This document shows, piece after piece, positions 42,347 to 52,688 of a stretch of 64,000 nt of DNA (the stretch's first letter is position 1; each line of letters starts with the position of its first letter). The DNA lies in contig NZ_CP154261.1 in the NCBI RefSeq assembly GCF_039511225.1, positions 1,116,001 through 1,180,000 on the forward strand, given 5' to 3'. Origin of the DNA: Sphingobacterium multivorum. GTDB lineage: Bacteria > Bacteroidota > Bacteroidia > Sphingobacteriales > Sphingobacteriaceae. The position numbers and the translations under genes were made by a program. The notes below the pieces were generated by a model. That model was not told the origin of the DNA. It searched no databases and was given only the letters and a program-made list of their open reading frames with translations.

Positions 42347-45300
42347 ATGAATAAGTTTTTAATACCGTTGACCTTCATGTGTGTGCACATTGCGCATGCG
42401 CAGGAATCCAGAGAATTGAAAGGAAAGGTTCTGGATGCGGTCACGTTAAAACCGGTCGTGGGGGCGACGGTTGTCGTTGAAAGTTCGGCAGTAGCAGAAG
42501 ATATCGGTGTACCTAATCAGGTGCAGCAGTCAGCATTGGGTTCATTGACCGATGCGGCTGGAGAATTTCGCTTAAAAGTGCCTAGTAATTTAAAATATGT
42601 AACGATTAGCTATGTCGGGTACCAGCGTATTCAGGTGCCCGTATTTCAGGATCATAAGACAATCTTGCTTCAGCCAAGTGGTGAATCTTTGGATGAGGTG
42701 ATCGTAACAGGTTATACGGATATCAAAAAACGTAAGAATACGACGGCTTACAATAAAATCAATGTCGCTGATATCAAACAAACCGGTATTTCATCGATCG
42801 ACGAAATGTTGGCTGGTCAGGTGGCAGGTTTGCAACTGAGTAATTTTAGCGGCGGTCCCAATAGTGCTCCTCAGATTCGTATCCGTGGTACAGTATCACT
42901 CAATGGAACACAAGATCCATTATGGGTAATTGATGGGTTGCCCATTGAAGGAACTGAAATGCCTAATCGAATTGATAAGGACAACCTCAATAGCTTGACA
43001 AATCTTCCTATTGCAGGTATCAATCCTGATGATATCGCCGATATTACAGTATTAAAAGATGCAGCGGCAACATCGATTTATGGCGCCCGGGCAGCAAATG
43101 GGGTCATTGTGATTACCACAAAAAGAGGTAAATCTGGTCCCGCAAAATTGCAGGTCTCAGCAAATACCTTTGTGACCGAACGCCCAGATTACAACAACCT
43201 CAATCTGATGAATGCTAACGAGAAGGTTGACTTTGAGTTATTGATGGCAAACCGCACGGATCTAAATTATCGTACGAACAAAGGTGCGATTATGCGGATA
43301 CTAAACAAAGCAGACGCATTGGATGCTTACCGTTCCGGTGGTTTAGCGGCTTTGTCGCCGGACGTGCAGCAGTCAATCAATCAATTGCGTTCACAGCAAA
43401 CAGACTGGGGGAAAGAACTTTATCGTCAGGCGCTGAATCAGCAGTATTCTGCATCTATTTCGGGTGGTAATGACGGACATCGCTATTATTTGTCCAGTGG
43501 TTTGTACGATGAAAAAGGAGCTACGAAAGGTGTAGATCTACGCCGCTATACATTGACATTAAATAACGATTTTAATATTAATGATCGATTTAAAGCAGGT
43601 ATTAATCTAATGGGGACGGCTTCAAACCGACAAAATCCAATTCAGGATCGCGATGCTTTTACAAACCCAAGTTATTATGTGCGTTCGGTTAATCCTTATC
43701 TGTCGGTCTATGATCAGTCAGGAAAGTATAACTATGATCCCGATATTGAAGGGTTTGAGGGCGATACTTATATTCCTTTTAATGCGGTTGAAGAACGAGA
43801 AAATACCAAATATACATTTACGAATAAAGGCCTTAAGGCGATTAGCTATTTGGAGTACACCATCCTGCCACAACTATCATTACGAACCGAATTCGGCTTG
43901 CAATTTGACGAAAACGGTTCGGAAAAATTTGCGGATCAGGAAAGTTATAACACGCGTAAATTGCGTGCCGCTACACGTTATTACGATGCAGCGAGTAAGA
44001 CAAATAAGTATTTCTTACCCGTAGGTGGAACGATCGAAAATACCCATAATAGTATTTTTCAATATAATTGGAAAACTTACCTCAAGTACACTAAAACGTG
44101 GAACGATCGTCACGAATTAGAAGTAATGGGAGGGACGGAGTTACGAAGAAGCAAAAATACAATGGTGACTACGAAGGGGTTTGGTTATAATCCAACAACA
44201 TTGACTACCCAGACGATTATTTTTCCAAATAGTACCTATCAAAATGATTCTAGGTTTGTGCAATATAAAAAAGCATTTATCGAGAACTCATATGCTTCTT
44301 TTTACGGTAACGCAACATATACACTGGATCGTAAGTATAATGTGTATGGAAGTATTCGTTACGATGGTTCAAACATGTTTGGTGTGGATCCAAAATATCG
44401 GTTTTTACCAATTTGGTCACTTTCAGGATCGTGGAATGTGCTAGAAGAAGAGTTTATCAAAGGAAAAACAGCCTTGTCTGATCTTCGTGTACGTGCTTCT
44501 TACGGTATCCAAGGGAATGTGGATCGCAATACCTACCCCTTTATCGTCGGTAAATATGGTAATACAACGCTTCTTCCGGGTAACACGGAAGGATCTGTGG
44601 TCGTTGACATGCCTGCCAATGATAAATTACGTTGGGAACGTACACAATCTTATAATGCCGGAATTGATTTGGGCTTATGGAAAAATCGATTAAACATTAC
44701 AGTCGACTATTATAACAGAAAAAGTACAGATCTCATCGCATATAGTGCACTTCCTTTGGAAAATGGTTTTCAAAATGTGCAGGTTAACTGGGCTTCAGCA
44801 CGTAATCAAGGTATTGAGTTGACGATTTCAAGCCGTCAGATTCAGACAGATGAGTTTTCTTGGTCAACGGACTTCAATATTGCACACAACAATAATAAAT
44901 TATTGAAGGTAATCAACAATCCAACGGCTTATGCGCCAGAATCTCAGGCTGGTCGACCAATTAATGGTTTATATGTATTGGAAACTGCTGGTTTGGACAA
45001 AGATGGTGTGATGCAGTTTAGAAATCAGGATGGTTCTGTTGCGAGTATGGAAGAGTTTTATGGTCTTTATGACCCTTGGGCAGATTTCTTGCCAGGATAT
45101 ACTTCTCAGACGGATATGTCGGCGGCAACTTATCGTTCCAAGTTTAAATATGCTGGTAGTAAAGATCCTAAATTCATTGGCGGGATGACCAATCGTTTCC
45201 GTTATGGTCAATTTGATTTGGCTATCTCTGCGGTATTTAATTTAGAACGCTGGGCGAGCCGTACGCCAACTTACAATCCTGCCAAAGTAGATCGTGGACA

Positions 45301-45685
45301 GAATTATACAAAGGATCTGTTGATGGCCTTGCAGGGTAAAGCCGCATTACCAGCATTGGGAAGTATCAGTTCTGAATTAAACGAACGCTGGATGGCCTAT
45401 GCCTGGATGGAAAGTAACGACCCAATTAATTCGTTTAAACAATATGATATATGGGCAAAGAAAATGAGCTATGTCCGTATCAATAGCATTCGTTTAGGCT
45501 ACACCTTACCTGCTGCACTAAGTAAAAAGATTGGTACAAGCAGTTTACGCGTGAATGTAGAAGGACGGAACCTGTTTGTTTTTGGAACAAATTACGATGG
45601 GTATTTTGATCCCGAAACTTATGGCGATTATTATGCGCAGCCAATCAGTAAATCGTTTGCCTTTGGTCTTTCCGCAAGTTTTTAA
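42347..45685 (+). CDS. SusC/RagA-family TonB-linked outer-membrane transporter
   Basis: A 1112-residue protein: signal (about 1-18), CarboxypepD_reg-like domain (about 20-120, with an insertion of Ser/Val-rich residues), the TonB-plug sequence KNTTAYNKINVADIKQTG, DEMLAGQVAGLQL, RIRGTVSLNG and LKDAAATSIYGARAANGV, then the barrel ending FAFGLSASF. It forms the pore for an oligomeric nutrient bound by the SusD lipoprotein encoded next. Coupled to a protease gene, a peptide cargo is more likely than a glycan. Confidence 0.94.
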   Translation: MNKFLIPLTFMCVHIAHAQESRELKGKVLDAVTLKPVVGATVVVESSAVAEDIGVPNQVQQSALGSLTDAAGEFRLKVPSNLKYVTISYVGYQRIQVPVFQDHKTILLQPSGESLDEVIVTGYTDIKKRKNTTAYNKINVADIKQTGISSIDEMLAGQVAGLQLSNFSGGPNSAPQIRIRGTVSLNGTQDPLWVIDGLPIEGTEMPNRIDKDNLNSLTNLPIAGINPDDIADITVLKDAAATSIYGARAANGVIVITTKRGKSGPAKLQVSANTFVTERPDYNNLNLMNANEKVDFELLMANRTDLNYRTNKGAIMRILNKADALDAYRSGGLAALSPDVQQSINQLRSQQTDWGKELYRQALNQQYSASISGGNDGHRYYLSSGLYDEKGATKGVDLRRYTLTLNNDFNINDRFKAGINLMGTASNRQNPIQDRDAFTNPSYYVRSVNPYLSVYDQSGKYNYDPDIEGFEGDTYIPFNAVEERENTKYTFTNKGLKAISYLEYTILPQLSLRTEFGLQFDENGSEKFADQESYNTRKLRAATRYYDAASKTNKYFLPVGGTIENTHNSIFQYNWKTYLKYTKTWNDRHELEVMGGTELRRSKNTMVTTKGFGYNPTTLTTQTIIFPNSTYQNDSRFVQYKKAFIENSYASFYGNATYTLDRKYNVYGSIRYDGSNMFGVDPKYRFLPIWSLSGSWNVLEEEFIKGKTALSDLRVRASYGIQGNVDRNTYPFIVGKYGNTTLLPGNTEGSVVVDMPANDKLRWERTQSYNAGIDLGLWKNRLNITVDYYNRKSTDLIAYSALPLENGFQNVQVNWASARNQGIELTISSRQIQTDEFSWSTDFNIAHNNNKLLKVINNPTAYAPESQAGRPINGLYVLETAGLDKDGVMQFRNQDGSVASMEEFYGLYDPWADFLPGYTSQTDMSAATYRSKFKYAGSKDPKFIGGMTNRFRYGQFDLAISAVFNLERWASRTPTYNPAKVDRGQNYTKDLLMALQGKAALPALGSISSELNERWMAYAWMESNDPINSFKQYDIWAKKMSYVRINSIRLGYTLPAALSKKIGTSSLRVNVEGRNLFVFGTNYDGYFDPETYGDYYAQPISKSFAFGLSASF

Positions 45686-45704
45686 TTTTTAATTGATTTA
45701 TAAC

Positions 45705-47024
45705 ATGAAGAAAATAATTTATTTTGGAATGATCATGACAGCGAGTGCATTGTCTTCCTGCAATAAATATTTAGATATACAACCCGTTGGGACGGTCATC
45801 CCTGCCACGGAAAGTGATTTTAGAGGATTGATGACAAGCGGTTACCTGGGATTCCCTACACATAAGTCCTATTTGTCTTTGCGTACGGATGAACTATTGT
45901 TGGATGAAAGTTCGACCGATGCCGCTAGAACCAAAGATATCTATCTTTGGAACGATCAAAATCCTGATGCGACAACAATCGCTTATCCTTATTTGGCATT
46001 TTACAACAGTATTTTTTATGCCAATCAAATTATCAGTACCATTGATGACAAATTAGGAAGTAATGCCACGGTAGATCAGATTAAAGGGGAAGCTTACCTA
46101 ATGCGGGCTTATGCTCATTTTGAGTTGTTAAATCTTTACAGTGAGGTCTATTCGGCGAGTAATGCAGGGCTTCGGGGTGTTCCTTTATCGACAAAGATTG
46201 ACCTGGAACAACGTTTTGTTCCAGCGACCATTGGAGAGTCTTATATGCAGATCCTGGCTGACATGGAAAAAGGGACAGCGTTACTGACTGTCGATGATCA
46301 GGCAAAAGGTGTTAATTATCGCTTTAGCAAACGCGCTGCTTTTGCAATGGCCTCACGCGTTCATCTATACCGCGGTGAGTGGCAGGATGCAATTGATGCC
46401 GCTAAAAAAGCTTTGGTTATAAATGACAAATTGGTTGATTTAAATGTTGTTGGAAGTCTACTTCCGAATGATTTTGAATCAGTGGAGATGATTATGGCTT
46501 TGGAAAAAGTATCTGTTCCCGGAGTGCGTACAAGTTCCTTTATTTCACCGACCTTATTAGACAGTTATTTAGCAGGCGATTTGAGAAAAGGTCGTTACTT
46601 CCAAAAAAGTGGTGGCGATTATGTATCCCTCAAAGGTGGTGAGAATCGTTTTAACGTGAGTTTTAGAAATGCTGATCTTTATTTGACGATGGCCGAATGT
46701 TACGTTCGTCTGGGAAATACAGCAGAAGCATTAAAATATCTGTCTGCTTTAAAGAAAAACAGATTCACAGCAGACGCATATGCCAAAGAAACGAAGGCTG
46801 ACGCAGGTTTGTCAAAGGAGCAATTACTAGATGCGGTTCTGCTGGAACGCAAGCGTGAACTGGCGCTAGAGGGATTACGCTGGTATGATCTAAAGCGGAC
46901 GACAAGACCGGCGATCACACACAGTAGTTTCGGTAGGACAGTAACCCTGCAGCAGAACGATCCACGTTATGTGATTCGTTATCCACAGGAGGCAATCAAT
47001 AATAATCCCGATCTGTTGAAATAA
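45705..47024 (+). CDS. SusD/RagB-family nutrient-binding lipoprotein
   Basis: A 439-residue surface lipoprotein (ATG 45705 preferred; lipobox ALSSCN) with the SusD helical TPR scaffold (GEAYLMRAYAHFELLNLY, then RVHLYRGEWQDAIDAAKKAL) and the C-terminal family motif LLERKRELALEGLRWYDLKR. It binds the substrate and forms the lid of the SusC pore. It ends the protease-SusC-SusD run; a terminator follows at 47054-47086. Confidence 0.93.
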   Translation: MKKIIYFGMIMTASALSSCNKYLDIQPVGTVIPATESDFRGLMTSGYLGFPTHKSYLSLRTDELLLDESSTDAARTKDIYLWNDQNPDATTIAYPYLAFYNSIFYANQIISTIDDKLGSNATVDQIKGEAYLMRAYAHFELLNLYSEVYSASNAGLRGVPLSTKIDLEQRFVPATIGESYMQILADMEKGTALLTVDDQAKGVNYRFSKRAAFAMASRVHLYRGEWQDAIDAAKKALVINDKLVDLNVVGSLLPNDFESVEMIMALEKVSVPGVRTSSFISPTLLDSYLAGDLRKGRYFQKSGGDYVSLKGGENRFNVSFRNADLYLTMAECYVRLGNTAEALKYLSALKKNRFTADAYAKETKADAGLSKEQLLDAVLLERKRELALEGLRWYDLKRTTRPAITHSSFGRTVTLQQNDPRYVIRYPQEAINNNPDLLK

Positions 47025-47053
47025 TCGTTTTTTTTTAAAATCCTATATATATT

Positions 47054-47086
47054 AATCCATTTTCTTTTTAGGAAATGGATTTTTTA
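47054..47086 (+). terminator. Terminator after SusD
   Basis: Stem AATCCATTT (47054-47062) / AAATGGATT (47073-47081) with a following T-run to 47086. It separates the SusD gene from the LytTR regulator gene, so that gene needs its own promoter or read-through. Confidence 0.7.
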
Positions 47087-47099
47087 TTACATTCAACCC

Positions 47100-47825
47100 A
47101 TGGGATGGAAAATACTGATTGTCGAAGACGAAGACTGGGCTTTTGTAGGCTTAAAGGAAATGTTGACTGCGCTCTATGGAGAAAGCGAACTGATCTTTAC
47201 CAATGCAAAAGAGGTTCAGGAAGCGGTGACGACGATCAATAGAAATCAATTCGATCTGATTTTTATGGATATTCACCTGATGGATGGGCTGAGCTTCGAA
47301 ATTTTTAAGCAGGTATCGATCGATGTGCCACTGATTTTTACGACGGCTTACGAACAATATGCATTGGAGGCCTTCCAAAATAAGGGTTATGCCTATCTGT
47401 TAAAGCCTTTCGACAGCGACGAGTTGGCGGAGATCATGAAACGTATAGAACCGCTACTACCCAACGTAGAACCTCGGCTCAAACAGCGCTTCCTAGTGAA
47501 ATATGGTAATTTTTTAAAGTCGCTGGCCATTGCTGATATTGCCTATTTTATGGCAGAAGACAAAGAGCTGTATGCCATAGAAAAAGGATCGGGAATTGCA
47601 TATATTATTGAAGATACCATCACACATCTCGTTTCACAGGTGGATCCCACAGTTTTCTTTCAGATCAATCGGAAATTCCTTGTTCGGATAGATGCCATCC
47701 AGTCCATGTTAAAGATTAGTCGAAATCGAATCAAGTTAGAGCTAATGCCTTCAACCCGAGAAGGAATTGTCGTCATTGTTAGTGAGGAACGGTCCCCGAA
47801 GTTTCAAAGATGGCTTGATCAATAA
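47100..47825 (+). CDS. LytTR-family response regulator
   Basis: A 241-residue regulator: REC domain at residues 1-120 (acidic Glu9/Asp10, phospho-acceptor Asp57 in IFMDIHLMDG, Lys in YLLKPFDSDEL) and a LytTR DNA-binding domain at about 135-241 (FLVKYGNFLKSLAIADIAYF, then FFQINRKFLVRIDAI). Its natural kinase is the LytS-type protein at 37990-39342, and its likely operator is the CGTGTTCAT triple repeat. The two signal genes thus bracket the protease, SusC and SusD genes. Confidence 0.94.
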   Translation: MGWKILIVEDEDWAFVGLKEMLTALYGESELIFTNAKEVQEAVTTINRNQFDLIFMDIHLMDGLSFEIFKQVSIDVPLIFTTAYEQYALEAFQNKGYAYLLKPFDSDELAEIMKRIEPLLPNVEPRLKQRFLVKYGNFLKSLAIADIAYFMAEDKELYAIEKGSGIAYIIEDTITHLVSQVDPTVFFQINRKFLVRIDAIQSMLKISRNRIKLELMPSTREGIVVIVSEERSPKFQRWLDQ

Positions 47826-47942
47826 ATGGTGAGTTAGCTAACGAAAAAATATTTTTCTACACTATTTATAAATTAAGTAGCTGAATATTAGTGTTTTTTT
47901 GTTTTTAATTCTTAAAATCTAGTAATTCAATGGATTTTATTA

Positions 47943-47950
47943 TATATTTG
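47943..47950 (+). promoter_or_regulatory. -7 element upstream of the second SusC gene
   Basis: TATATTTG, a perfect -7 match, 106 bp upstream of the SusC ATG. No TTG is at the best -33 distance. The expected start point (near 47956) falls inside the inverted repeat, which would then begin the mRNA. Confidence 0.5.
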
Positions 47951-47996
47951 CACTCGAATAAAATCTATTAAACAAGTAGTTTTTATTCGAGTGCAA
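47948..47996. repeat. 16-bp inverted repeat in the SusC leader
   Basis: Arms TTGCACTCGAATAAAA (47948-47963) and TTTTATTCGAGTGCAA (47981-47996) are exact reverse complements around a 17-nt loop. No T-run follows the right arm, so it is not a terminator. It may be an operator over the start site or an mRNA 5' hairpin controlling the SusC/SusD transcript. Confidence 0.75.
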
Positions 47997-48056
47997 GAAG
48001 CCGCCGTGTTTTTTGTTTTTAATCACACTTAACTTATTTAGTAAAGCATTCTTACG

Positions 48057-51000
48057 ATGTACGCAAAACTTAAATACATTCCTATTGCTGCTATAGCATT
48101 ATCGGGGGTCAATATGAACAGGCTCTATGCTCAGCAGCGGGCTATACAAGGAAAAGTTGTTGATGCCAATACCGGTCACCTACTTCCTGGAGTAAATGTT
48201 CGCATTTCGGGGCAAAATCAAGGAACCTTAACGAATTCAAAAGGAGAGTTTACAATCAATGTCACAGGTGACGTATTACCTGTATTGGAATTTTCTTTTG
48301 TTGGCTATGAATCTCAACAGCTAAAAGCAACAAGCACAAACTTAACATTGTCCTTGAACCCCTCCAGTACAGATCTGGAAGAGGTGGTGGTCGTGGCTTA
48401 CGGTACTGCCAAACGTACAAACATAACGGGATCGGTCAGTACAGTAAGCAGCAAAGCGATCGAAAATAGACAAGTGTCAAATATTACCAAAGCATTAGAG
48501 GGACAGGTACCGGGCTTACAGTCCGTGGCGTCCTCGGGACAGCCAGGTACTGAAGCAGCCATCCGTATTAGGGGTATCGGCTCCATTAATGCCTCCAGTG
48601 CACCTTTGATCGTGCTGGATGGTAGTCCCTATGCAGGAGATATTAACTCCATCAATCCGAATGACATTCAGTCCATCTCTGTTTTAAAAGATGCAGCATC
48701 AAGTGCACTTTATGGTTCCAGAGGGGCAAATGGGGTGATTATCATTACCACAAAGTCGGGTGTGACTTCCGACAACACCAAGATTAATCTCAATTTTACA
48801 CAGGGCTATTCAACACGTGCAGTTCGTGACTATGATCAGGTGTCGACCGATGAATATTTTCAACTCTATTGGGAAGCTTTAAGAAATAAAAACCTATCAA
48901 ATGGCCTTACGGCAGAGCAAGCGGCGTCCAATGCAAGTAAGACCGTATTGACAGATTTAAATATTAATCCTTACGGCAGTCAATACCCACAGCCGGTCGG
49001 CGTAGATGGTAAATTGGTTGCTGGAGCAAAAACGCTTTGGAATGATCCATGGACCGACGTATTGCAACGTACTGGGGTGCGTACACAGGCAGACCTCGGA
49101 TTTAGCGGTGGTAGTGCGAAGAGTACCTACTACATTTCAGGAGGTTATCTCAATGATCAAGGAATTGCAATTGAATCGGGCTTTAAACGCTATAATCTGC
49201 GTGCAAATATTGACAGTAAGGTCAAGTCTTGGTTAAATGTAGGCCTGAATATAGGTGGTAGCAGTACACAACAAAAATATCCGCAGTCTGAAGACAGTAA
49301 TACGGCTAATATTATAAATTTTACGAGACTGGTCCCTTCTTTTTATCCGTACTATGAACGGAATGCGGATGGCTCATATGTCCTTGATGGAGCCGGAAAC
49401 AAGATTTACGATTTTGGAGAATATCGTCCAAGTGGTGCGACTCCACGTAATAATCTGGCAGCATCTCTTCCTTTGGATCGAAATGATATCCGTCGCGAAA
49501 ATCTATCTGCGCGAACCTATCTGGAAGTTTTGTTTTCTAAAAACTTAAAGTTCAAGTCGACTTATAGTCTTGATTATCTCAATGGAAATACGCACGACTA
49601 CACTAATCCATTGTTGGGCGATGGTGTGAACACCGGAGGTTATGTGTATCGTTCAAACGTACGTACGGTCGCACAGACCTGGAATAATTTGCTGACCTAT
49701 GAAAAGCAGTTTGGTTTGCATTCCCTCAATGTATTGGCCGGACAGGAATACTATGATTTTAACAGCAGTAATATAAATGGTAGCAGACAACAGTTTGTAC
49801 TTCCTTATTTTGACGAACCTGCTGCTGCATCTCAACTTAATAATTTTACAGGATCCAGTGTTGATTATAGGTTACTGAGCTTTTTGGGAAGAGCGGAGTA
49901 TAACTATGATAACAAATACTATTTTTCAACTTCCTTACGGACAGATGGATCATCTCGTTTTTCGCCGGATAAACGTTGGGGTACGTTCTGGTCTGTGGGC
50001 GGCTCATGGAAACTGAAGCAGGAAGAATTTCTGAAGGATAATACAACGATTGATCAGCTGACGGTAAGAGCGAGTTATGGTGGACAGGGAAATGATAATC
50101 TGGGAACCTATTATGCTTATAAAGGACTTTATACGATTGCCAATAGCTTAGGTAAGGGCGGTACCTATACCGGCAGGCTGGCTACTCCAGACCTGAAATG
50201 GGAGTCGAACCTCAATTTGAATGTGGGGGTTGACGTATCCGCTTTTGAGAACCGGGTGTCGTTAAGTGTGGAGTACTTTAACCGTCGAAGTAAAGATTTG
50301 CTATTTACAATGCCGATGGCTTATTCAACAGGATATACAGGCTATGATGCAAATATAGGAGCGCTGAAAAATACAGGTGTCGACGTGGATATTCGTACTG
50401 TCCCGGTTCGAAATGAAAATTTTAAATGGAATTTAGACGTCAATCTTTCGCATTATAAAAACAAGATTACAGCTTTGCCAAAAGATAACAAACCGATCAT
50501 TACAGGGAATAAACTCCTGCGCGTAGGCGGAAGTATCTATGATTTTTATCTGCCGGAATGGGCTGGAGTAAATCCAGATAACGGTCTGCCACAATGGTAT
50601 ACTGCTGATAAGGACGGTAATAAAACAGGTGAAAAAACTTCGGAATACAGTAAGGCCGGTAATTTTATTGCCGGAACTTCATTGCCAGATCTTGTCGGCG
50701 GGATTCAAAACAGTTTCACCTACAAAAATTTTGATTTGTCTGCTTTATTGAGTTTTAGTTTGGGTGGACAGATATTAGATAACGATTATATTCAGCTTAT
50801 GCATAGCGGTAATAATCCAGGACGCGCTTGGTCCAAGGAGATCCTCGAGCGCTGGACGCCTGAGCATACGCAGACCGATGTGCCTAAATTGACAACCGAT
50901 AACTTGAATTGGACTTCTTCGTCCACACGCTTTCTTTACAGTGGCACTTATGCACGCCTTAAAAATGTAAGTTTAGGTTATCGATTACCTTCGGATTTAT

Positions 51001-51167
51001 TAAAGCGGATAGGTGTAGAAAAACTTCGCGTCTTTGCAACAGCCGAAAATCTATTGACATTTTATGGTCATCAAGGAATGGATCCAGAACAGACGGTGAA
51101 TGGGGCGACCTATTTTCGCTATCCGGCAATGCGAACAATCTCTGGTGGTATTCAGCTTGTTTTTTAA
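48057..51167 (+). CDS. SusC/RagA-family TonB-linked outer-membrane transporter (second)
   Basis: A 1036-residue protein: signal (ending LYAQ), CarboxypepD_reg-like domain (GKVVDANTGHLLPGVNVRISG; SFVGYES), the plug (VVVAYGTAKRTNITGSVSTV, GQVPGLQ, RIRGIGSINASS, LKDAASSALYGSRGANGV) and the barrel ending ISGGIQLVF. The SusD gene follows after 27 bp. No glycosidase, lyase or protease gene is attached, so the nutrient cannot be named. Confidence 0.94.
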   Translation: MYAKLKYIPIAAIALSGVNMNRLYAQQRAIQGKVVDANTGHLLPGVNVRISGQNQGTLTNSKGEFTINVTGDVLPVLEFSFVGYESQQLKATSTNLTLSLNPSSTDLEEVVVVAYGTAKRTNITGSVSTVSSKAIENRQVSNITKALEGQVPGLQSVASSGQPGTEAAIRIRGIGSINASSAPLIVLDGSPYAGDINSINPNDIQSISVLKDAASSALYGSRGANGVIIITTKSGVTSDNTKINLNFTQGYSTRAVRDYDQVSTDEYFQLYWEALRNKNLSNGLTAEQAASNASKTVLTDLNINPYGSQYPQPVGVDGKLVAGAKTLWNDPWTDVLQRTGVRTQADLGFSGGSAKSTYYISGGYLNDQGIAIESGFKRYNLRANIDSKVKSWLNVGLNIGGSSTQQKYPQSEDSNTANIINFTRLVPSFYPYYERNADGSYVLDGAGNKIYDFGEYRPSGATPRNNLAASLPLDRNDIRRENLSARTYLEVLFSKNLKFKSTYSLDYLNGNTHDYTNPLLGDGVNTGGYVYRSNVRTVAQTWNNLLTYEKQFGLHSLNVLAGQEYYDFNSSNINGSRQQFVLPYFDEPAAASQLNNFTGSSVDYRLLSFLGRAEYNYDNKYYFSTSLRTDGSSRFSPDKRWGTFWSVGGSWKLKQEEFLKDNTTIDQLTVRASYGGQGNDNLGTYYAYKGLYTIANSLGKGGTYTGRLATPDLKWESNLNLNVGVDVSAFENRVSLSVEYFNRRSKDLLFTMPMAYSTGYTGYDANIGALKNTGVDVDIRTVPVRNENFKWNLDVNLSHYKNKITALPKDNKPIITGNKLLRVGGSIYDFYLPEWAGVNPDNGLPQWYTADKDGNKTGEKTSEYSKAGNFIAGTSLPDLVGGIQNSFTYKNFDLSALLSFSLGGQILDNDYIQLMHSGNNPGRAWSKEILERWTPEHTQTDVPKLTTDNLNWTSSSTRFLYSGTYARLKNVSLGYRLPSDLLKRIGVEKLRVFATAENLLTFYGHQGMDPEQTVNGATYFRYPAMRTISGGIQLVF

Positions 51168-51194
51168 TGCCTTATTGTTAATCTGAGAATTTAA

Positions 51195-52688
51195 ATGAAA
51201 ATCATGAAACTAAAAATTGTATATATCATATTGGCGCTCTCCCTAGTGAATGCATCATGTAAGGATGCGCTTGAGCTGGATCCGACGACCGCAGTGCCTG
51301 AAGGTGAAGTTTTTAAAAACACCGACAATGTTGCTACGGTGATCAACGGTACCTGGAAGTATTTAAATGATACCTATTTTACCTATGCTAATCCGGGATA
51401 TACAGCGGTGATGCGTACTAGTGATGCGATGGGAAGTGATGTGGCGGTGACTACCAAATATGGCTATCGTGATGCTTATGCCTTTACCGAATTGACAAAT
51501 AATCGATCAAATCGTGTCAATTCTTTTTGGATTATGTTGTATAAGGTGATCGATAACATGAACAATGTCATTGCAAAGGTAGATGGGGCCGAAGGCTCTA
51601 CTGAAACTAAAAATGTGTTAAAGGGAAGAGCTAAAGCATTACGTGCATTTTCCTACTTAAATCTGGCCACATTTTATCAGTTTAGTTACCTCAAGGACAA
51701 AAATGCGAAATCTGTTCCGATTTATACCGAACCCAGTACACTATCGACTGAAGGAAAATCAAGGTCAACACAGGCAGAAGTGTATGAACTTATCTTGAAA
51801 GATCTCAAAGACAGTGAAAGCTTGTTGGCTTCTGCTGGTCGAGCGGATAAATACGAAATCAATGCAGAGGTTGTTTATGGTTTGCTCGCTCGGACTTATC
51901 TGCAGGTGGGCGAATGGAAACTGGCGGCAGCGTATGCTGAAAAAGCAGCTCAGAAGTATAATTTAATGACTCCGTCAGATTATCAGGCGGGTTTTAATGA
52001 TCTTGGAAATAGCGAGTGGATTTGGGGGCATCAGCAGACTAACGAGCAAAATGTGGCAAGTTATACATTTCATTATTTGGATGTTTCGTCAGCTGGATCT
52101 TATTACTATAGTTTTATGGCCGATCCTTATTTTAAAGATTTATTCGATACCAGTGATGTGCGTTACGCTTTATTTGAATGGGATAATTTACCCGGTCGGG
52201 AGGGCTTTCTACGGTATAAGAAGTTTAAGTTTAAATCGAATTTGATCGGTGACATTGTGTATATGCGTGCTTCGGAAATGGTTTTGATCGCTGCCGAGGG
52301 GTACGCACGGGCTGGTGAAAAAGATAAAGCAGTAGCAGCCTTGAATAAGTTGCGTGCAGCGAGGAATGCAAAGCTGTTTTCAGGAAATGATACGGATCAA
52401 TTAATTGCAGCGGTCCTGATTGAAAGACGAAAAGAGCTTTGGGGGGAAGGATTTGCCCTGTCGGATATTCTTCGGACACAAGGAAAGGTTGCACGAAAAT
52501 CTTATGTTGATGCAGACGGCAAGCCTATTCAAGTCCAAATTGTGGGTGCAGATGGCAAACCGAAGCTAGTGAACGGGCAGGGGCACCGGGTTATTAAGTT
52601 TCCTAATGGATCTAATTTTGTGGAAAATAGCCCTTATTATTTGTTTGCTATCCCATACGAAGAGACTGTGCGGAACCCGAATCTGTAA
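51195..52688 (+). CDS. SusD/RagB-family lipoprotein (second)
   Basis: A 497-residue lipoprotein (signal ending SLVNASC; ATG 51204 is an alternative start) with the TPR-like scaffold (LKGRAKALRAFSYLNLATFY, GLLARTYLQVGEWKLAAAYA) and the C-terminal LIERRKELWGEGFALSDILR motif. It is the partner of the SusC protein encoded just before it. A terminator follows at 52715-52751. Confidence 0.93.
   Translation: MKIMKLKIVYIILALSLVNASCKDALELDPTTAVPEGEVFKNTDNVATVINGTWKYLNDTYFTYANPGYTAVMRTSDAMGSDVAVTTKYGYRDAYAFTELTNNRSNRVNSFWIMLYKVIDNMNNVIAKVDGAEGSTETKNVLKGRAKALRAFSYLNLATFYQFSYLKDKNAKSVPIYTEPSTLSTEGKSRSTQAEVYELILKDLKDSESLLASAGRADKYEINAEVVYGLLARTYLQVGEWKLAAAYAEKAAQKYNLMTPSDYQAGFNDLGNSEWIWGHQQTNEQNVASYTFHYLDVSSAGSYYYSFMADPYFKDLFDTSDVRYALFEWDNLPGREGFLRYKKFKFKSNLIGDIVYMRASEMVLIAAEGYARAGEKDKAVAALNKLRAARNAKLFSGNDTDQLIAAVLIERRKELWGEGFALSDILRTQGKVARKSYVDADGKPIQVQIVGADGKPKLVNGQGHRVIKFPNGSNFVENSPYYLFAIPYEETVRNPNL

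Noticed and set aside
48057..52688. Glycan utilisation locus annotation for the second SusC/SusD pair.
   Set aside because: No glycoside hydrolase, polysaccharide lyase, esterase or sulfatase gene is adjacent, so a glycan substrate cannot be claimed.
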